From Echinicola pacifica DSM 19836 (lineage in GTDB: Bacteria > Bacteroidota > Bacteroidia > Cytophagales > Cyclobacteriaceae): 64,000 nt of DNA. The notes under the pieces were generated by a model, which saw only the letters and a list, made by a program, of their open reading frames with translations, did no database searches and had not been told where the DNA came from. Where the stretch lies: assembly GCF_000373245.1 (NCBI RefSeq), contig NZ_KB890760.1, forward strand, positions 84,936 through 148,935, written 5' to 3'. Positions 7,896-17,253 of the stretch are shown here, in pieces. Position 1 is the stretch's first letter; each line of letters opens with the position of its first letter. Position numbers and translations under genes: made by a program.

Positions 7896-9047
7896 TTAGT
7901 TGATTTTTTTGTAAAAATAAGGAGTATAATTGGGGACCAGCTCAGGATGAAAAATTTTTAGTAGATCTTTTAGTATAATGTCGGGCCTTGAATAGCCCAT
8001 TTCAAAGTATTCTAATCCTCCTGTGGGGCCCTTAGTATTCGCAAAGGTATAAACTTGCGCATTTTTATAAGCTTCAAATTGTCTGTACCGGGGATCGGCA
8101 GCGCCCATCGTCGCCAGATCGGAATATTCTCCGGTACTCAGCCATATATCTGCTTCCACACCTTGATCCAGCACCACCTCATAGCTGAGCTGAAGGCTGC
8201 CATCGGATTCCTTATCTTGGAAGATGTATTTTCCGCCAGCATCCGCTATAAATATCGCCCCCCAGTTATTCCCCGCAGGTGCATACCAACTATCCTTATA
8301 CATATTCCCACTAAGAATACTAGGCTTTGAAGCCGTAGGGATGCCTTGGCCCATAGTTTTTAATTCATCATAGTTGTCTTTTACCCTTTGATAGCTTTCC
8401 TGAGCTTCCGCTAACCGGCCGGTAAGAGCCCCCGTAAATTTGATCCATTCGGCACGGCCCAGAGGATGTTGTTCCAGGTAGTCTCCATTGATGACGGCAG
8501 GTATGCCAACTTGATTAAGTAATTTGACCTCCTTCATATTGTCCCCAAGTGTGCTTATTATCACTAGCCCGGGCTGCAAATCCATTATTTTCTCTAGATT
8601 ATAAGAAGCCCCAGATCCCAAATCAATCACTTTTCCAGCATCAATCTTCTCACGAAGGCTGGGAGTGGAAATAAAATCAAGATTTGGAAATCCAACCAGG
8701 GTCTCGGAAATCCCCAGTAAATCTAAATGTGGCACCTGCGTGGTGGAAGTAAGGACGATCCGATCTGCCGCATGGGGTAGAATGGCGTCAAACTGGCTAC
8801 TGTCTGGCTCCTCGGAGCTTTGTTCCTCCCGGACCAAATACCTGAAGGGCCGGTCGCTTCCCGGAAAAGCCTGATGCACCTCGATAAGCTTATATCCTGG
8901 CCCCTGAAATAACTTGAAACCCTGGGCGTAATCCAAAGGGATCTCCTGTAGCTCTGCTGTTAAATTTTGATCCTTTTGATCCTTGGATCCTCCGCAGGCA
9001 GTCACAAAACTGATGAGCAGAAGGATGAAAAATAGCTTAATATTCAT
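7896..9047 (-). CDS. Periplasmic substrate-binding lipoprotein of the FecB/BtuF type
   Basis: Substrate-binding protein of the adjacent importer, 383 residues. The N-terminus is a lipoprotein signal with lipobox VTAC followed by GGS. Downstream come the two-lobed fold features: RIVLTSTTQVPHLDLLG, DLQPGLVIIS and a conserved SKPSILSG segment. I prefer ATG 9047 (MNIKLFF), because it starts directly at the signal peptide. An ATG at 9077 would add ten unlikely residues and sits inside a palindrome. The protein probably captures a metal chelate or corrinoid at the cell surface or in the periplasm. A cobalamin role would suit the nearby B12-dependent mutase, but I see no B12 riboswitch upstream. Confidence 0.86.
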   Translation of the reverse strand: MNIKLFFILLLISFVTACGGSKDQKDQNLTAELQEIPLDYAQGFKLFQGPGYKLIEVHQAFPGSDRPFRYLVREEQSSEEPDSSQFDAILPHAADRIVLTSTTQVPHLDLLGISETLVGFPNLDFISTPSLREKIDAGKVIDLGSGASYNLEKIMDLQPGLVIISTLGDNMKEVKLLNQVGIPAVINGDYLEQHPLGRAEWIKFTGALTGRLAEAQESYQRVKDNYDELKTMGQGIPTASKPSILSGNMYKDSWYAPAGNNWGAIFIADAGGKYIFQDKESDGSLQLSYEVVLDQGVEADIWLSTGEYSDLATMGAADPRYRQFEAYKNAQVYTFANTKGPTGGLEYFEMGYSRPDIILKDLLKIFHPELVPNYTPYFYKKIN

Positions 9048-9069
9048 GAAATAGGCGTCTTTTAGAGCA

Positions 9070-9088
9070 GTGAGCATTCAATGCTCAC
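9070..9088. promoter_or_regulatory. Palindromic candidate operator ahead of the importer operon
   Basis: GTGAGCATTCAATGCTCAC is a perfect 9+1+9 palindrome. It lies 23 nt upstream of the preferred start of the binding-protein gene. A second small inverted repeat, TAACCT-ATA-AGGTTA, follows at 9102-9116. Position and symmetry suggest a repressor site, but it does not resemble the classical Fur box. Confidence 0.45.
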
Positions 9089-9446
9089 TAAAAGTTAAAA
9101 TTAACCTATAAGGTTATTCTTACCAAATATTATTTTTTCGGCCTACCCAATCGGGTTCCACGATCCGTCAAGGAAAGAGGTATGTATTCTCCTTATCCTG
9201 TGCCCACTAGTTTGGATTGATCGATTGAATATACGCGTAGGAATTTAATTGGGCCAGGGGCAGAAATTAAAAGTATAATATAAAATTAGGAGAGATATGA
9301 TTAGGCAGTTGAAGAGTTTGCCCGGGGCAAAAAAAGTAGTCTTAATATAAGATAGCTCCGATGACAAAAGAGTTGCACCATTAGGGCCTATTAATATATA
9401 CTCTTAGGGAGCCAAGAGGGGAGGCCTAGGGGATGAAAGTTTAAGT
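9089..9446. other. Intergenic region without a gene
   Basis: No open frame with recognisable content and no cobalamin riboswitch conserved boxes that I can find on either strand. It holds the likely but unlocated promoter of the importer operon. Confidence 0.5.
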
Positions 9447-9479
9447 TCCAGCATGGTTTGAGAGTTTAGCCATGCTGGA
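9447..9479 (-). terminator. Hairpin behind the HI0074-like gene
   Basis: Arms TCCAGCATGG (9447-9456) and CCATGCTGGA (9470-9479) form a perfect 10-bp stem with a 13-nt loop, just after the stop codon. The following minus-strand sequence has no strong T-tract, so it is a weak terminator or a transcript-end stabiliser. Confidence 0.5.
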
Positions 9480-9487
9480 GCTGATAT

Positions 9488-9904
9488 TTATTCTTCTAAT
9501 GCCTCTTTCATTTTTTTCTGAAAATTTTCGAATAGGGCGCAGTACTTTTTTATAATATTGTCGGTAATGCTGGCATCCACATTTTCGGTATATACATCGG
9601 TAGCTTTGATGCGGCAGATGATCATATCTAGCCATCCTTTACCATCATCGATGAGGTCCTCATCGAAAGCATCGAGGGTAATGTCCCTGGACCCACTATA
9701 GGTAGGTCGTCCTTGCTGGTGAAAATAACTAGCCATGGTATTGAGCGCCTGTTCATGGGTTACCTCAAATGAGCGATGCAGATGTCGCTCCAGTTCGGGT
9801 TTTAGGCCTTTCATCTTTATGGTGTCGATGATCTCATTTAACTCCCCGAGGGATTGTTCGAAGTCAGCAAACCTTTGGTCACAAGTAATGGTTTGAGTTT
9901 TCAT
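9488..9904 (-). CDS. HI0074-family HEPN-like protein (nucleotidyltransferase substrate-binding type)
   Basis: 138 residues, all helical in appearance. The pattern RFADFEQSLGELNEII, then RSFEVTHEQALNTMASYF, then WLDMIICRI and a C-terminal FENFQKKM matches the family named for Haemophilus HI0074. These helical-bundle proteins normally pair with a small MNT nucleotidyltransferase as a HepT/MntA-type toxin-antitoxin. No such partner lies next to it. The usual RNxxxH motif reads R98-I-K-A-T-D103, so the Asn and the catalytic His of the HEPN RNase motif are both replaced. It is probably not an active RNase. Start ATG 9904. Function is inferred from pattern only. Confidence 0.65.
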   Translation of the reverse strand: MKTQTITCDQRFADFEQSLGELNEIIDTIKMKGLKPELERHLHRSFEVTHEQALNTMASYFHQQGRPTYSGSRDITLDAFDEDLIDDGKGWLDMIICRIKATDVYTENVDASITDNIIKKYCALFENFQKKMKEALEE

Positions 9905-9984
9905 AGTATAAAATTATTTTGGGTGCTATGAATTAATTACGGTCAAAGGGGCGCTTTTTACCAGACACCCTATCTAAATCTACA

Positions 9985-10015
9985 AAAAAAGCACTGAAAT
10001 AATCCAGTGCTTTTT
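9985..10015 (-). terminator. Terminator of the HtrA gene
   Basis: Arms AAAAAGCACTG and CAGTGCTTTTT form an 11-bp stem with an 8-nt loop. On the minus strand a run of T follows, 25 nt behind the protease stop codon. Confidence 0.85.
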
Positions 10016-10040
10016 AGTTTTTTTATAAATATTCAGCGGT

Positions 10041-11501
10041 CTATCGTACGCTATAGGATTGCCTAAAAACTCTGCCTCTAGGGGTAAGCCCTTCCAGAAC
10101 CAGCCTGCCGCTATACTCTTCGAGGAATTGACCGATTTCTTCGGGATCTTCAGCTGCTTCACCGTTCACTTTGGTCAGGATAAATCCATTTCCCAGCCCC
10201 AGCTCACTCAGGTAGCCGCGTGATAAGGAGGTGATTTTTACGCCATATTCTATATCAAGTCGATCCTTGTCCACGGTATTTACAGCCTCGAGTTTTGCGC
10301 CTAATAGCGCCGAAGAATAAAATTCACGTTCTATTACTCCCGTGCTGCCTTGGAGGTTTTGCAAGGTGAGGGCAGTGCTGAGCTGTTTGTTGTCCCGGAG
10401 GTAGGTCACATTTACCTGATCCCCAGGGTAATAATAGGAAAGGGCCTCTTCAAAACTTCCTTTCCCTGTAATTCGGGTATTGTCCACAGCGATGATGATA
10501 TCATTGATCTTGATCCCCGCTTTCTCTGCGGCTCCATTTCTTATGGTATGTTTTACCACCACGCCATCTAGGGACTCCAGTCTCATTTCTTCAGCAATTT
10601 CGGGGGTGATTTCTATTGTTTCCACCCCTGGAATGGCCTTTTGCACTTCCCCGAATTTAATGAGGTCATTGGCGATTTTTGCAGCAATATCCACGGGTAC
10701 CGCAAATCCATAGCCGGTATATGAGCCCGTTCGAGAAAGAATCGCCGTATTGATCCCTACGAGTTCTCCCTGAGTATTGACCAAGGCTCCCCCGGAGTTG
10801 CCAGGATTAATGGCGGCATCCGTCTGGATAAATGACTCCAAAGGAAAGTCCCCACCCAGGATATTGATCTGCCTCTCTTTGGCAGAAACTATCCCTGCGG
10901 TGACAGTGGAGGTGAGGTTAAATGGATTTCCCACTGCCAAGACCCATTCGCCGATGCGGAGGTCCTTGCTGCTTCCTTGAGGGATGGCGGGAAGATGATC
11001 TGCATCGATTTTCAATACCGCAATATCCGTATTGGGATCGGTGCCGATGAGCTTAGCCTTATAGGTTTTCTTATGATGTACGACTTCCAATGTTTCAGCA
11101 TTTTCCACCACATGGTTATTCGTGATGATATAGCCATCTGCTGAGAAGATCACCCCTGATCCGGTGCTCACCTGCTGGCTGCTGCCTCCTTGCGGACCAA
11201 AGAAGTAGTCAAACATACTATATCTTCTATAGTCAGTTCCCGAAAAATTCTTAATAAATACCACTGATTCGGTGCTCCTTTCCGAGGCTTCCACGAAGGA
11301 TACTGGCAGCTCAGCGCTGGTATTCCTTGAGGAGGATGCCTTTTCATCGAAATGATTTATGGTGCTGGAGACAAATTCCCCGCCGGATGAAGGTGGCAAG
11401 CTCATGGATATGGGCTGCTGCACCCCTACTTGCTGATAAGCCCATGCGCCAAGCACTCCGGCGAAGAAGGCTATAAAGAATGTTTTTAAGCTATTCTGCA
11501 T
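10041..11501 (-). CDS. htrA: HtrA/DegP-family periplasmic serine protease with two PDZ domains
   Basis: Envelope protease and chaperone for misfolded exported proteins, 486 residues. An N-terminal signal anchor (residues 5-25) precedes a linker and the trypsin-like domain. The catalytic triad is visible as H130 (TNNHVVENA), D159 (DPNTDIAVLKI) and S236 (NPGNSGGAL). PDZ1 begins around LDGVVVKHTIRNGAAEKAGI. PDZ2 near the C-terminus is more divergent (ITSLSRGYLSELGLGNGFIL). Monocistronic: its own terminator follows and dxr is divergent. Length and domain order are normal for DegP/DegQ proteins. Confidence 0.94.
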   Translation of the reverse strand: MQNSLKTFFIAFFAGVLGAWAYQQVGVQQPISMSLPPSSGGEFVSSTINHFDEKASSSRNTSAELPVSFVEASERSTESVVFIKNFSGTDYRRYSMFDYFFGPQGGSSQQVSTGSGVIFSADGYIITNNHVVENAETLEVVHHKKTYKAKLIGTDPNTDIAVLKIDADHLPAIPQGSSKDLRIGEWVLAVGNPFNLTSTVTAGIVSAKERQINILGGDFPLESFIQTDAAINPGNSGGALVNTQGELVGINTAILSRTGSYTGYGFAVPVDIAAKIANDLIKFGEVQKAIPGVETIEITPEIAEEMRLESLDGVVVKHTIRNGAAEKAGIKINDIIIAVDNTRITGKGSFEEALSYYYPGDQVNVTYLRDNKQLSTALTLQNLQGSTGVIEREFYSSALLGAKLEAVNTVDKDRLDIEYGVKITSLSRGYLSELGLGNGFILTKVNGEAAEDPEEIGQFLEEYSGRLVLEGLTPRGRVFRQSYSVR

Positions 11502-11769
11502 AAGTATGTTTTTTTGATCAAATTACGTGTATTTGACGTGAAAGGATAATTGATTTAACAAACTTTAATAGTATCACCGCTGATGAAGATACATTACTTT
11601 CCTTGAAAATGGGTTTTGAGGCTTCAGCAGGGGTTTTGAGGTCTGTGTTTTGTGTTTTCTCAAGGAGATTATTGCCTATATTCGCTGAATAATAATAGGC
11701 CAATAAAATGCCAAAACCCTGAAAAGTGAAAAAGTGACAAAAAATCTAAGGAAAAGTCTTTGAAGCTTG
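11502..11769. other. Divergent intergenic region between htrA and dxr
   Basis: No gene. A near-consensus minus-strand TAATTTG box lies close to the htrA start, around 11520. The dxr promoter box is annotated separately. Confidence 0.45.
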
Positions 11770-11777
11770 TAAATTTG
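11770..11777 (+). promoter_or_regulatory. -7 promoter box of dxr-rseP
   Basis: TAAATTTG matches TAnnTTTG exactly. No clear TTTG lies 19-23 nt upstream. It implies a leader of about 70 nt before the dxr ATG. Confidence 0.5.
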
Positions 11778-11852
11778 TCAGCCTATAGTGTCAGCTTAGG
11801 CAAAAAAACATAGGGATGCAGACTGCATCCATGAGGCGAAATACACAGATGA

Positions 11853-13019
11853 ATGTCAAATAAAAAACGGGTAGCCATTTTAGGATCTACAGGCAGCATA
11901 GGTACACAGGCATTGGAGGTGATAAAAGCCCATCCTGATTCCTTTGAGGTGGAGGTCCTGACAGCCCAAAATAATGTAAATTTACTGATCCAGCAGGCAC
12001 TGGAGTTTCTGCCCAATGCGGTGGTTATCGGAAATGAAGCTCATTATCCAGCCGTAAAAGAAGCCCTTGATCCTCATTTTGTAAAGGTCTATGCAGGGGA
12101 GTCTGCCCTAGCTCAGGTGGTGGAGATGGAGACCATTGACGTAGTTTTGACAGCCTTGGTGGGATACTCAGGTCTCTTGCCGACCATCAGTGCGATTCAG
12201 GCGGGTAAGCAAATAGCACTGGCCAATAAGGAGACGATGGTGGTGGCCGGGGAGCTCATTACACAGATGGCTCGCGCCAAAGGGGTGAATATCTACCCTG
12301 TTGACTCGGAGCATTCAGCGATTTTTCAATGCTTGGTAGGTGAATTTCATAATCCCATCGAAAAACTAATCCTTACCGCCTCAGGTGGTCCCTTCCGGGG
12401 AAAGAAACGGGAGGAGCTCCTGCAGGTGACCAAAGCCCAGGCGCTCAAACATCCCAACTGGGATATGGGGGCTAAGATTACCATCGATTCAGCCTCTATG
12501 ATGAATAAAGGCCTGGAAGTGATCGAGGCCAAATGGCTGTTTGCCGTTAATACTAGCCAGATTGAGGTCGTGGTACATCCACAGTCCATCGTTCATTCGT
12601 TAGTACAGTTTGAGGATGGCAGCCTAAAAGCGCAACTTGGATTGCCGGATATGCGTATCCCTATTCAATTTGCCTTGTCATATCCTGATCGTCTAAAGTC
12701 GGATTTTCCAAGATTTGATTTCAGCCAATATCCTAGTTTGGATTTTGAGAAACCAGACATGGATACTTTTCGTAACTTGCAGTTGGCCTTTGAGGCTATA
12801 GACAAGGGCGGAAACTTACCCTGTGTACTCAATGCTGCCAATGAGGTAGTCGTGGAGGCTTTTCTTCAGGATAAAGTAGGCTTCCTAGAAATGTCTGACA
12901 TCATAGAGAAGACCATGCACAAAGTGGATTATGTCGCGAAGCCCGTGCTGGAGGATTTTATATCCAGCGATCAGCAGGCGAGACGAAAAGCAGAAGAACT
13001 TATAAAGAATAAAAGGTAA
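11853..13019 (+). CDS. dxr: 1-deoxy-D-xylulose 5-phosphate reductoisomerase
   Basis: Converts DXP to 2-C-methyl-D-erythritol 4-phosphate with NADPH, the committed step of the MEP isoprenoid pathway. The N-terminal Rossmann motif is GSTGSIGTQ. The catalytic region contains LANKETMVVAG, PVDSEHSAIFQCL with the metal-binding acids, and a SGGPFRG loop. HPNWDMGAKITIDSASMMNKGLEVIEA holds further active-site residues. Length of 388 is normal. rseP starts three bases after the stop, so both form an operon, a pairing often seen near lipid and envelope genes. Confidence 0.97.
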   Translation: MSNKKRVAILGSTGSIGTQALEVIKAHPDSFEVEVLTAQNNVNLLIQQALEFLPNAVVIGNEAHYPAVKEALDPHFVKVYAGESALAQVVEMETIDVVLTALVGYSGLLPTISAIQAGKQIALANKETMVVAGELITQMARAKGVNIYPVDSEHSAIFQCLVGEFHNPIEKLILTASGGPFRGKKREELLQVTKAQALKHPNWDMGAKITIDSASMMNKGLEVIEAKWLFAVNTSQIEVVVHPQSIVHSLVQFEDGSLKAQLGLPDMRIPIQFALSYPDRLKSDFPRFDFSQYPSLDFEKPDMDTFRNLQLAFEAIDKGGNLPCVLNAANEVVVEAFLQDKVGFLEMSDIIEKTMHKVDYVAKPVLEDFISSDQQARRKAEELIKNKR

Positions 13020-13022
13020 AAT

Positions 13023-14342
13023 ATGGATACTTTAATAATGGTCGGGCAGCTCTTACTGGGCTTATCTATTCTCGTGGGACTTCACGAAGGTGGGCACATG
13101 CTAGCTGCTAAGATGTTTGGAATGCGAGTGGAGAAATTTTCGATAGGTTTCCCTCCAAAAATCATAGGTTTTAAATATGGAGAAACCGAGTATTCCCTGG
13201 GAGCGATTCCGCTTGGGGGTTTTGTGAAGATCTCAGGTATGGTGGATGAGTCCATGGATACCGAACAGCTCAGTTCCGAGCCTCAGCCATGGGAATTCAG
13301 AGCTAAGCCAGCTTGGCAGCGATTGATCGTCATGCTGGGCGGGATTATAGTCAATGTGATTACTGGTATTATCATTTTTGTAGCCCTTACCTATGATCGT
13401 GGTGAGACTTTCTATTCCCGAGATCAGGTGATTGAGCATGGTATCGTGGCTTACGATATTGGCAAGCAGATAGGTTTTCAGGATGGCGATAAGGTAATGG
13501 ATGTCAATGGGCATTCGTACGAAAGCCTTTCGGATCTATCGACTGGCTCAGTTCTCCTTAGCGAAAATGGCTATTATACCGTCGATAGAGATGGAAAAAC
13601 CATTCAGATTGATATTCCCAGAGGATTTATCAATTCCTTCTCCAGTCAGGAGTCCATGTCCAATTTTATAGATATTGGTGTGCCATTTACAGTTAGGGAA
13701 GCAGTCGCAGGTTCGCCGGCGGCGGAAGTAGGCCTTCAGGAGGGCGATAAGATCGTAGCGGTAAACGGGGAAAAGACCCGCTACTTTACTGATCTTCAGC
13801 GGCAGCTAGCGGCGCATTCAGAAAATGAGGTCGCGCTGACTTACCTTAGGAATGGAAAAGAAATGCAGAGCAATATTAAAGTTCAGAAAGATGGGACAAT
13901 TGGTATTGCTGTGGATCCGATGATTCAGCCTGTTCGCAAGAAATATACTCTAAATCAGTCCATAGGAATAGGTACCGAGAAGGCCTTCAGTGTGGTTATT
14001 GTCAATGCCAAAGCACTGGGTAAGATGTTTACCGGAGAGGTGTCCACCAAGAACGTGAGTGGCCCGATCGGGATGGCAAAGATTTATGGAAGCAGTTGGG
14101 ATTGGGTAAAATTCTGGAGTATTACTGGATTGATTTCAATGATTTTGGCCTTTATGAACCTACTGCCGATTCCAGCATTGGACGGTGGGCATGTGGTGTT
14201 TTTATTATATGAAATGATTTCTGGCCGCAGTCCTTCAGAGAAATTCCTTGAGAATGCACAGAAAGTTGGCATGGTATTGTTATTAGCATTAATGGTATTT
14301 GCTATCGGAAATGATATTATAAAACTATTTACGGGTAGTTAA
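13023..14342 (+). CDS. rseP: Site-2 protease RseP family, membrane zinc metalloprotease
   Basis: Intramembrane protease of 439 residues that cuts anti-sigma factors and leftover signal peptides. The zinc motif H21-E-G-G-H25 sits in the first transmembrane helix, and the second active-site motif NLLPIPALDGGH is in the C-terminal membrane part. Between them lie two PDZ-like regions, around GIVAYDIGKQIGFQDGDKVM and AVAGSPAAEVGLQEGDKIVAVNG. It is translated three bases after dxr and ends in a clear terminator. No anti-sigma gene is adjacent, so the substrate is unknown. Confidence 0.95.
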   Translation: MDTLIMVGQLLLGLSILVGLHEGGHMLAAKMFGMRVEKFSIGFPPKIIGFKYGETEYSLGAIPLGGFVKISGMVDESMDTEQLSSEPQPWEFRAKPAWQRLIVMLGGIIVNVITGIIIFVALTYDRGETFYSRDQVIEHGIVAYDIGKQIGFQDGDKVMDVNGHSYESLSDLSTGSVLLSENGYYTVDRDGKTIQIDIPRGFINSFSSQESMSNFIDIGVPFTVREAVAGSPAAEVGLQEGDKIVAVNGEKTRYFTDLQRQLAAHSENEVALTYLRNGKEMQSNIKVQKDGTIGIAVDPMIQPVRKKYTLNQSIGIGTEKAFSVVIVNAKALGKMFTGEVSTKNVSGPIGMAKIYGSSWDWVKFWSITGLISMILAFMNLLPIPALDGGHVVFLLYEMISGRSPSEKFLENAQKVGMVLLLALMVFAIGNDIIKLFTGS

Positions 14343-14370
14343 TTCCCGTAGATTGCTATAGATATTGTTA

Positions 14371-14397
14371 AGGGCAAAAGAAATTTTGCCCTTTTTT
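14371..14397 (+). terminator. Terminator of dxr-rseP
   Basis: Stem AGGGCAAAA / TTTTGCCCT (14371-14379 with 14384-14392), loop GAAA, followed by T's. The T-tract also supplies the -33 element of the lon promoter. Confidence 0.9.
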
Positions 14398-14423
14398 GGC
14401 CTCTGGGCTTATTGATATTTTTG
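14395..14423 (+). promoter_or_regulatory. Promoter of lon
   Basis: TTTG (14395-14398), 17-nt spacer, TATTTTTG (14416-14423). Both boxes match the Bacteroidota consensus. The -33 box overlaps the end of the preceding terminator. Confidence 0.65.
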
Positions 14424-14569
14424 CAAGGGGAAAGTATGATCCCTGCCAATTTGTACCAAAGTGTGGATTGGCATATCCCTTGATCTACTAACCGAAACCC
14501 CACGATACATTCATTGTTGGGGAGATGTGTAATTTAAGTATGACAAAATTGCAGTCATTAGATATATAT

Positions 14570-17053
14570 ATGAAGAAAAGCGACCATTCTATTTATCATA
14601 GCATGATGGTAGGAGATTTTGCCGGCGAAGGAGATTTAATTCAGTTGATTACGGATGATGAGGAGGACGATCAGTCTGAGCTGGAAAGTTACTCAAATGA
14701 GATTCCCATATTATCTGTACGGAATACGGTATTATTCCCTGGGGTGGTTATCCCAATTACCGTAGGCCGTCAACGCTCCATAAAACTCGTAAAAAAAGCC
14801 CATAAGGGAGATAAGATGATCGGGGTATGTGCCCAGGTCAATCCTAATAATGACGATCCCTCCTGGGAGGATATCTATCAGGTAGGTACCATCGCCAAGA
14901 TTATAAAGATGATTGTTTTGCCTGATGGGAATACCACTATCATTATCCAGGGAAAGAAGCGTTTCGAAATCACCGAACAGGTGACCGAAGACCCTTATTT
15001 CCAAGCTAAAGTGGAATATCTGGAGGAGAGTTTTCCGGAAGGAAATAAGGAAATACAAGCCTTAGAAGAATCTCTGAAGGACGCCGCAGGCAAGATCCTA
15101 ACCCTAAATCCTGAAATCCCTCGAGAAGCTCAGGTGGCATTGGACAATATTGATAGCACAGCATTTTTGACCCATTTCTTGTCCTCTAATATTAATGCTC
15201 CTGTGGAAGCCAAACAGCGGCTTTTGGAAATTAATGACGGACTGGAAAGAGCCACTCTCTTATTGGAATTTATGATGAGAGATATCCAAATGCTGGAGCT
15301 CAAAAGTGAAATTCATAAAAAGGTACATACCGATATCGATCAGCAGCAAAGAGATTATTTCTTGCGCCAGCAGATGAAAGTCCTTCAGACCGAACTAGGC
15401 GAAGAAGGTCCTGAAAAGGAAGTGGAAGAGCTTCGCATCAAAGGTCGAAAGAAAAAATGGCCTAAATCAGTGGCCGCTCATTTCGATAAGGAGCTGGATA
15501 AGATCCTTCGGATCAATCCTTCCGCTGCGGAATACCCTATTGCCCTTAATTATGCGGAGCTGATGGTAGAATTGCCTTGGGGAGAGTTTACTAAGGATAA
15601 TTTTGACCTGAAACGTGCCAAGGATATCCTGGACAAGGATCACCATGGTCTGGAAAAAGTAAAAGATAGAATCATAGAATACTTGGCGGTACTGAAGCTG
15701 AAAAACGACCTTAAGGGTCCTATTTTATGTCTGTATGGCCCTCCAGGTGTAGGTAAGACCTCCCTTGGGAAGTCAGTGGCCAAGGCTTTGGGAAGGAAAT
15801 ATGTGCGGATGTCCCTGGGTGGACTTCATGATGAAGCGGAGATCCGTGGACATCGTAAAACCTATGTAGGGGCTATGCCAGGTAAGATTATTCAGAACAT
15901 GAAAAAAGTACATACTTCCAATCCGGTGTATGTTTTAGATGAAATTGATAAGTTGAATTCGGACTTTAGAGGAGATCCCTCTTCTGCTTTCTTGGAGGTC
16001 TTGGATCCAGAACAAAACAGCAGTTTTGTGGACAATTACCTGGAAGTAGAATATGATCTATCCAAGGTCCTTTTCATTGCGACAGCTAATTCCCTGGAGA
16101 CGATCCAGCCAGCCTTGCGGGATCGTATGGAGATCATCGAGGTGACCGGATATACGCTGGAGGAAAAGGTGGAAATAGCCAAAAAGCACCTGGTGCCAAA
16201 GCAGCGTAAAGAACATGGACTTACAGGGAAAGACATCACCTTTGACAAAGCCGCTCTGGTAAGAGTGGTGGAAGGATACACCCGGGAGTCTGGTGTGAGA
16301 AGTTTGGAAAGACAGATCGGAACTATCATCCGAAACGTGGCCAAATCAATCGCCATGGAGGAGGAATATCAGAAAAAAATCACCCCATTGATGGTTCGTA
16401 AGATCCTCGGCGGAGAAATCTTCGACAAGGAAATGTACCAGGACAATAGTGTGGCTGGCGTGGTGACCGGCCTGGCATGGACTTCCGTGGGAGGAGAGAT
16501 CCTCTTTGTGGAATCCGCACTTAGCAAAGGCAAAGGAAAACTGACACTTTCTGGACAGCTTGGGGATGTGATGAAGGAATCTGCCATGACGGCGATCTCC
16601 TATCTGCGCTCCAAGGCGGATGAGCTTGAAATTGATCATAGAATATTTGATCAATATGACCTGCATATCCACGTTCCCGCAGGTGCAGTACCAAAAGACG
16701 GACCCTCCGCTGGGATTACCATGCTGACGGCCCTGGCCTCAGTATATACACAGCGGAAAGTGAGAGCAAAATTGGCGATGACTGGCGAGATCACCTTGCG
16801 AGGCAAAGTAATGCCGGTGGGTGGAATAAAAGAGAAAATCCTTGCGGCAAAAAGAGCTGGGATTAATGAGATTATCCTCTGCAAAAGAAATCAAAAGGAC
16901 ATCGAGGAGATCGATGAAGCTTATGTAAAAGGAGTGAAATTCCACTTTGTGGATATGGTTTCTGAGGTATTGGAAATCGCACTTATGGACGAAAAAGTAA
17001 AAAATGCGATAAACTTTAGTTTTCATAAAGAGGAAACTAAAGTGGAGGCATAA
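14570..17053 (+). CDS. lon: ATP-dependent protease Lon (La)
   Basis: Cytoplasmic AAA+ protease of about 827 residues that degrades misfolded and regulatory proteins. The LON substrate domain starts at [19 protein letters not shown]. Walker A is GPPGVGKTS and Walker B is VYVLDEIDK. The protease domain carries the Ser-Lys dyad: S713 in [10 protein letters not shown] and K756 in GGIKEKI, numbered from ATG 14570. I chose that ATG (MKKSDHS) because family members in this phylum start with such a short acidic lead. ATGs at 14525 and 14540 are in frame and possible. It has its own promoter and terminator. Confidence 0.97.
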   Translation: MKKSDHSIYHSMMVGDFAGEGDLIQLITDDEEDDQSELESYSNEIPILSVRNTVLFPGVVIPITVGRQRSIKLVKKAHKGDKMIGVCAQVNPNNDDPSWEDIYQVGTIAKIIKMIVLPDGNTTIIIQGKKRFEITEQVTEDPYFQAKVEYLEESFPEGNKEIQALEESLKDAAGKILTLNPEIPREAQVALDNIDSTAFLTHFLSSNINAPVEAKQRLLEINDGLERATLLLEFMMRDIQMLELKSEIHKKVHTDIDQQQRDYFLRQQMKVLQTELGEEGPEKEVEELRIKGRKKKWPKSVAAHFDKELDKILRINPSAAEYPIALNYAELMVELPWGEFTKDNFDLKRAKDILDKDHHGLEKVKDRIIEYLAVLKLKNDLKGPILCLYGPPGVGKTSLGKSVAKALGRKYVRMSLGGLHDEAEIRGHRKTYVGAMPGKIIQNMKKVHTSNPVYVLDEIDKLNSDFRGDPSSAFLEVLDPEQNSSFVDNYLEVEYDLSKVLFIATANSLETIQPALRDRMEIIEVTGYTLEEKVEIAKKHLVPKQRKEHGLTGKDITFDKAALVRVVEGYTRESGVRSLERQIGTIIRNVAKSIAMEEEYQKKITPLMVRKILGGEIFDKEMYQDNSVAGVVTGLAWTSVGGEILFVESALSKGKGKLTLSGQLGDVMKESAMTAISYLRSKADELEIDHRIFDQYDLHIHVPAGAVPKDGPSAGITMLTALASVYTQRKVRAKLAMTGEITLRGKVMPVGGIKEKILAAKRAGINEIILCKRNQKDIEEIDEAYVKGVKFHFVDMVSEVLEIALMDEKVKNAINFSFHKEETKVEA

Positions 17054-17061
17054 ATAAGAAC

Positions 17062-17109
17062 TCATCCACAGTAGGTCCATACGGGCTTATTGTGGATGAA
17101 TTTTTTTTT
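17062..17109 (+). terminator. Terminator of lon
   Basis: Arms TCATCCACA (17062-17070) and TGTGGATGA (17091-17099), 20-nt loop, then nine T's. Confidence 0.85.
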
Positions 17110-17253
17110 CTATAGTAAACTAATAATTGACTACCTCCTGGCATTTTTATTTGAACCATCTTCTATTGCAGGCGTTATTTTAGTGAGCTTGCTCCTGAGG
17201 CTGGCAGTATCAATCATGGCAGGTTTTTTACTTGTCGGAACCTTAATCAAATT

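Noticed and set aside
9089..9487. Cobalamin riboswitch ahead of the importer operon
   Set aside because: I looked on both strands for the conserved B12-box and GGGAA/GCAACTG boxes and found no convincing set.
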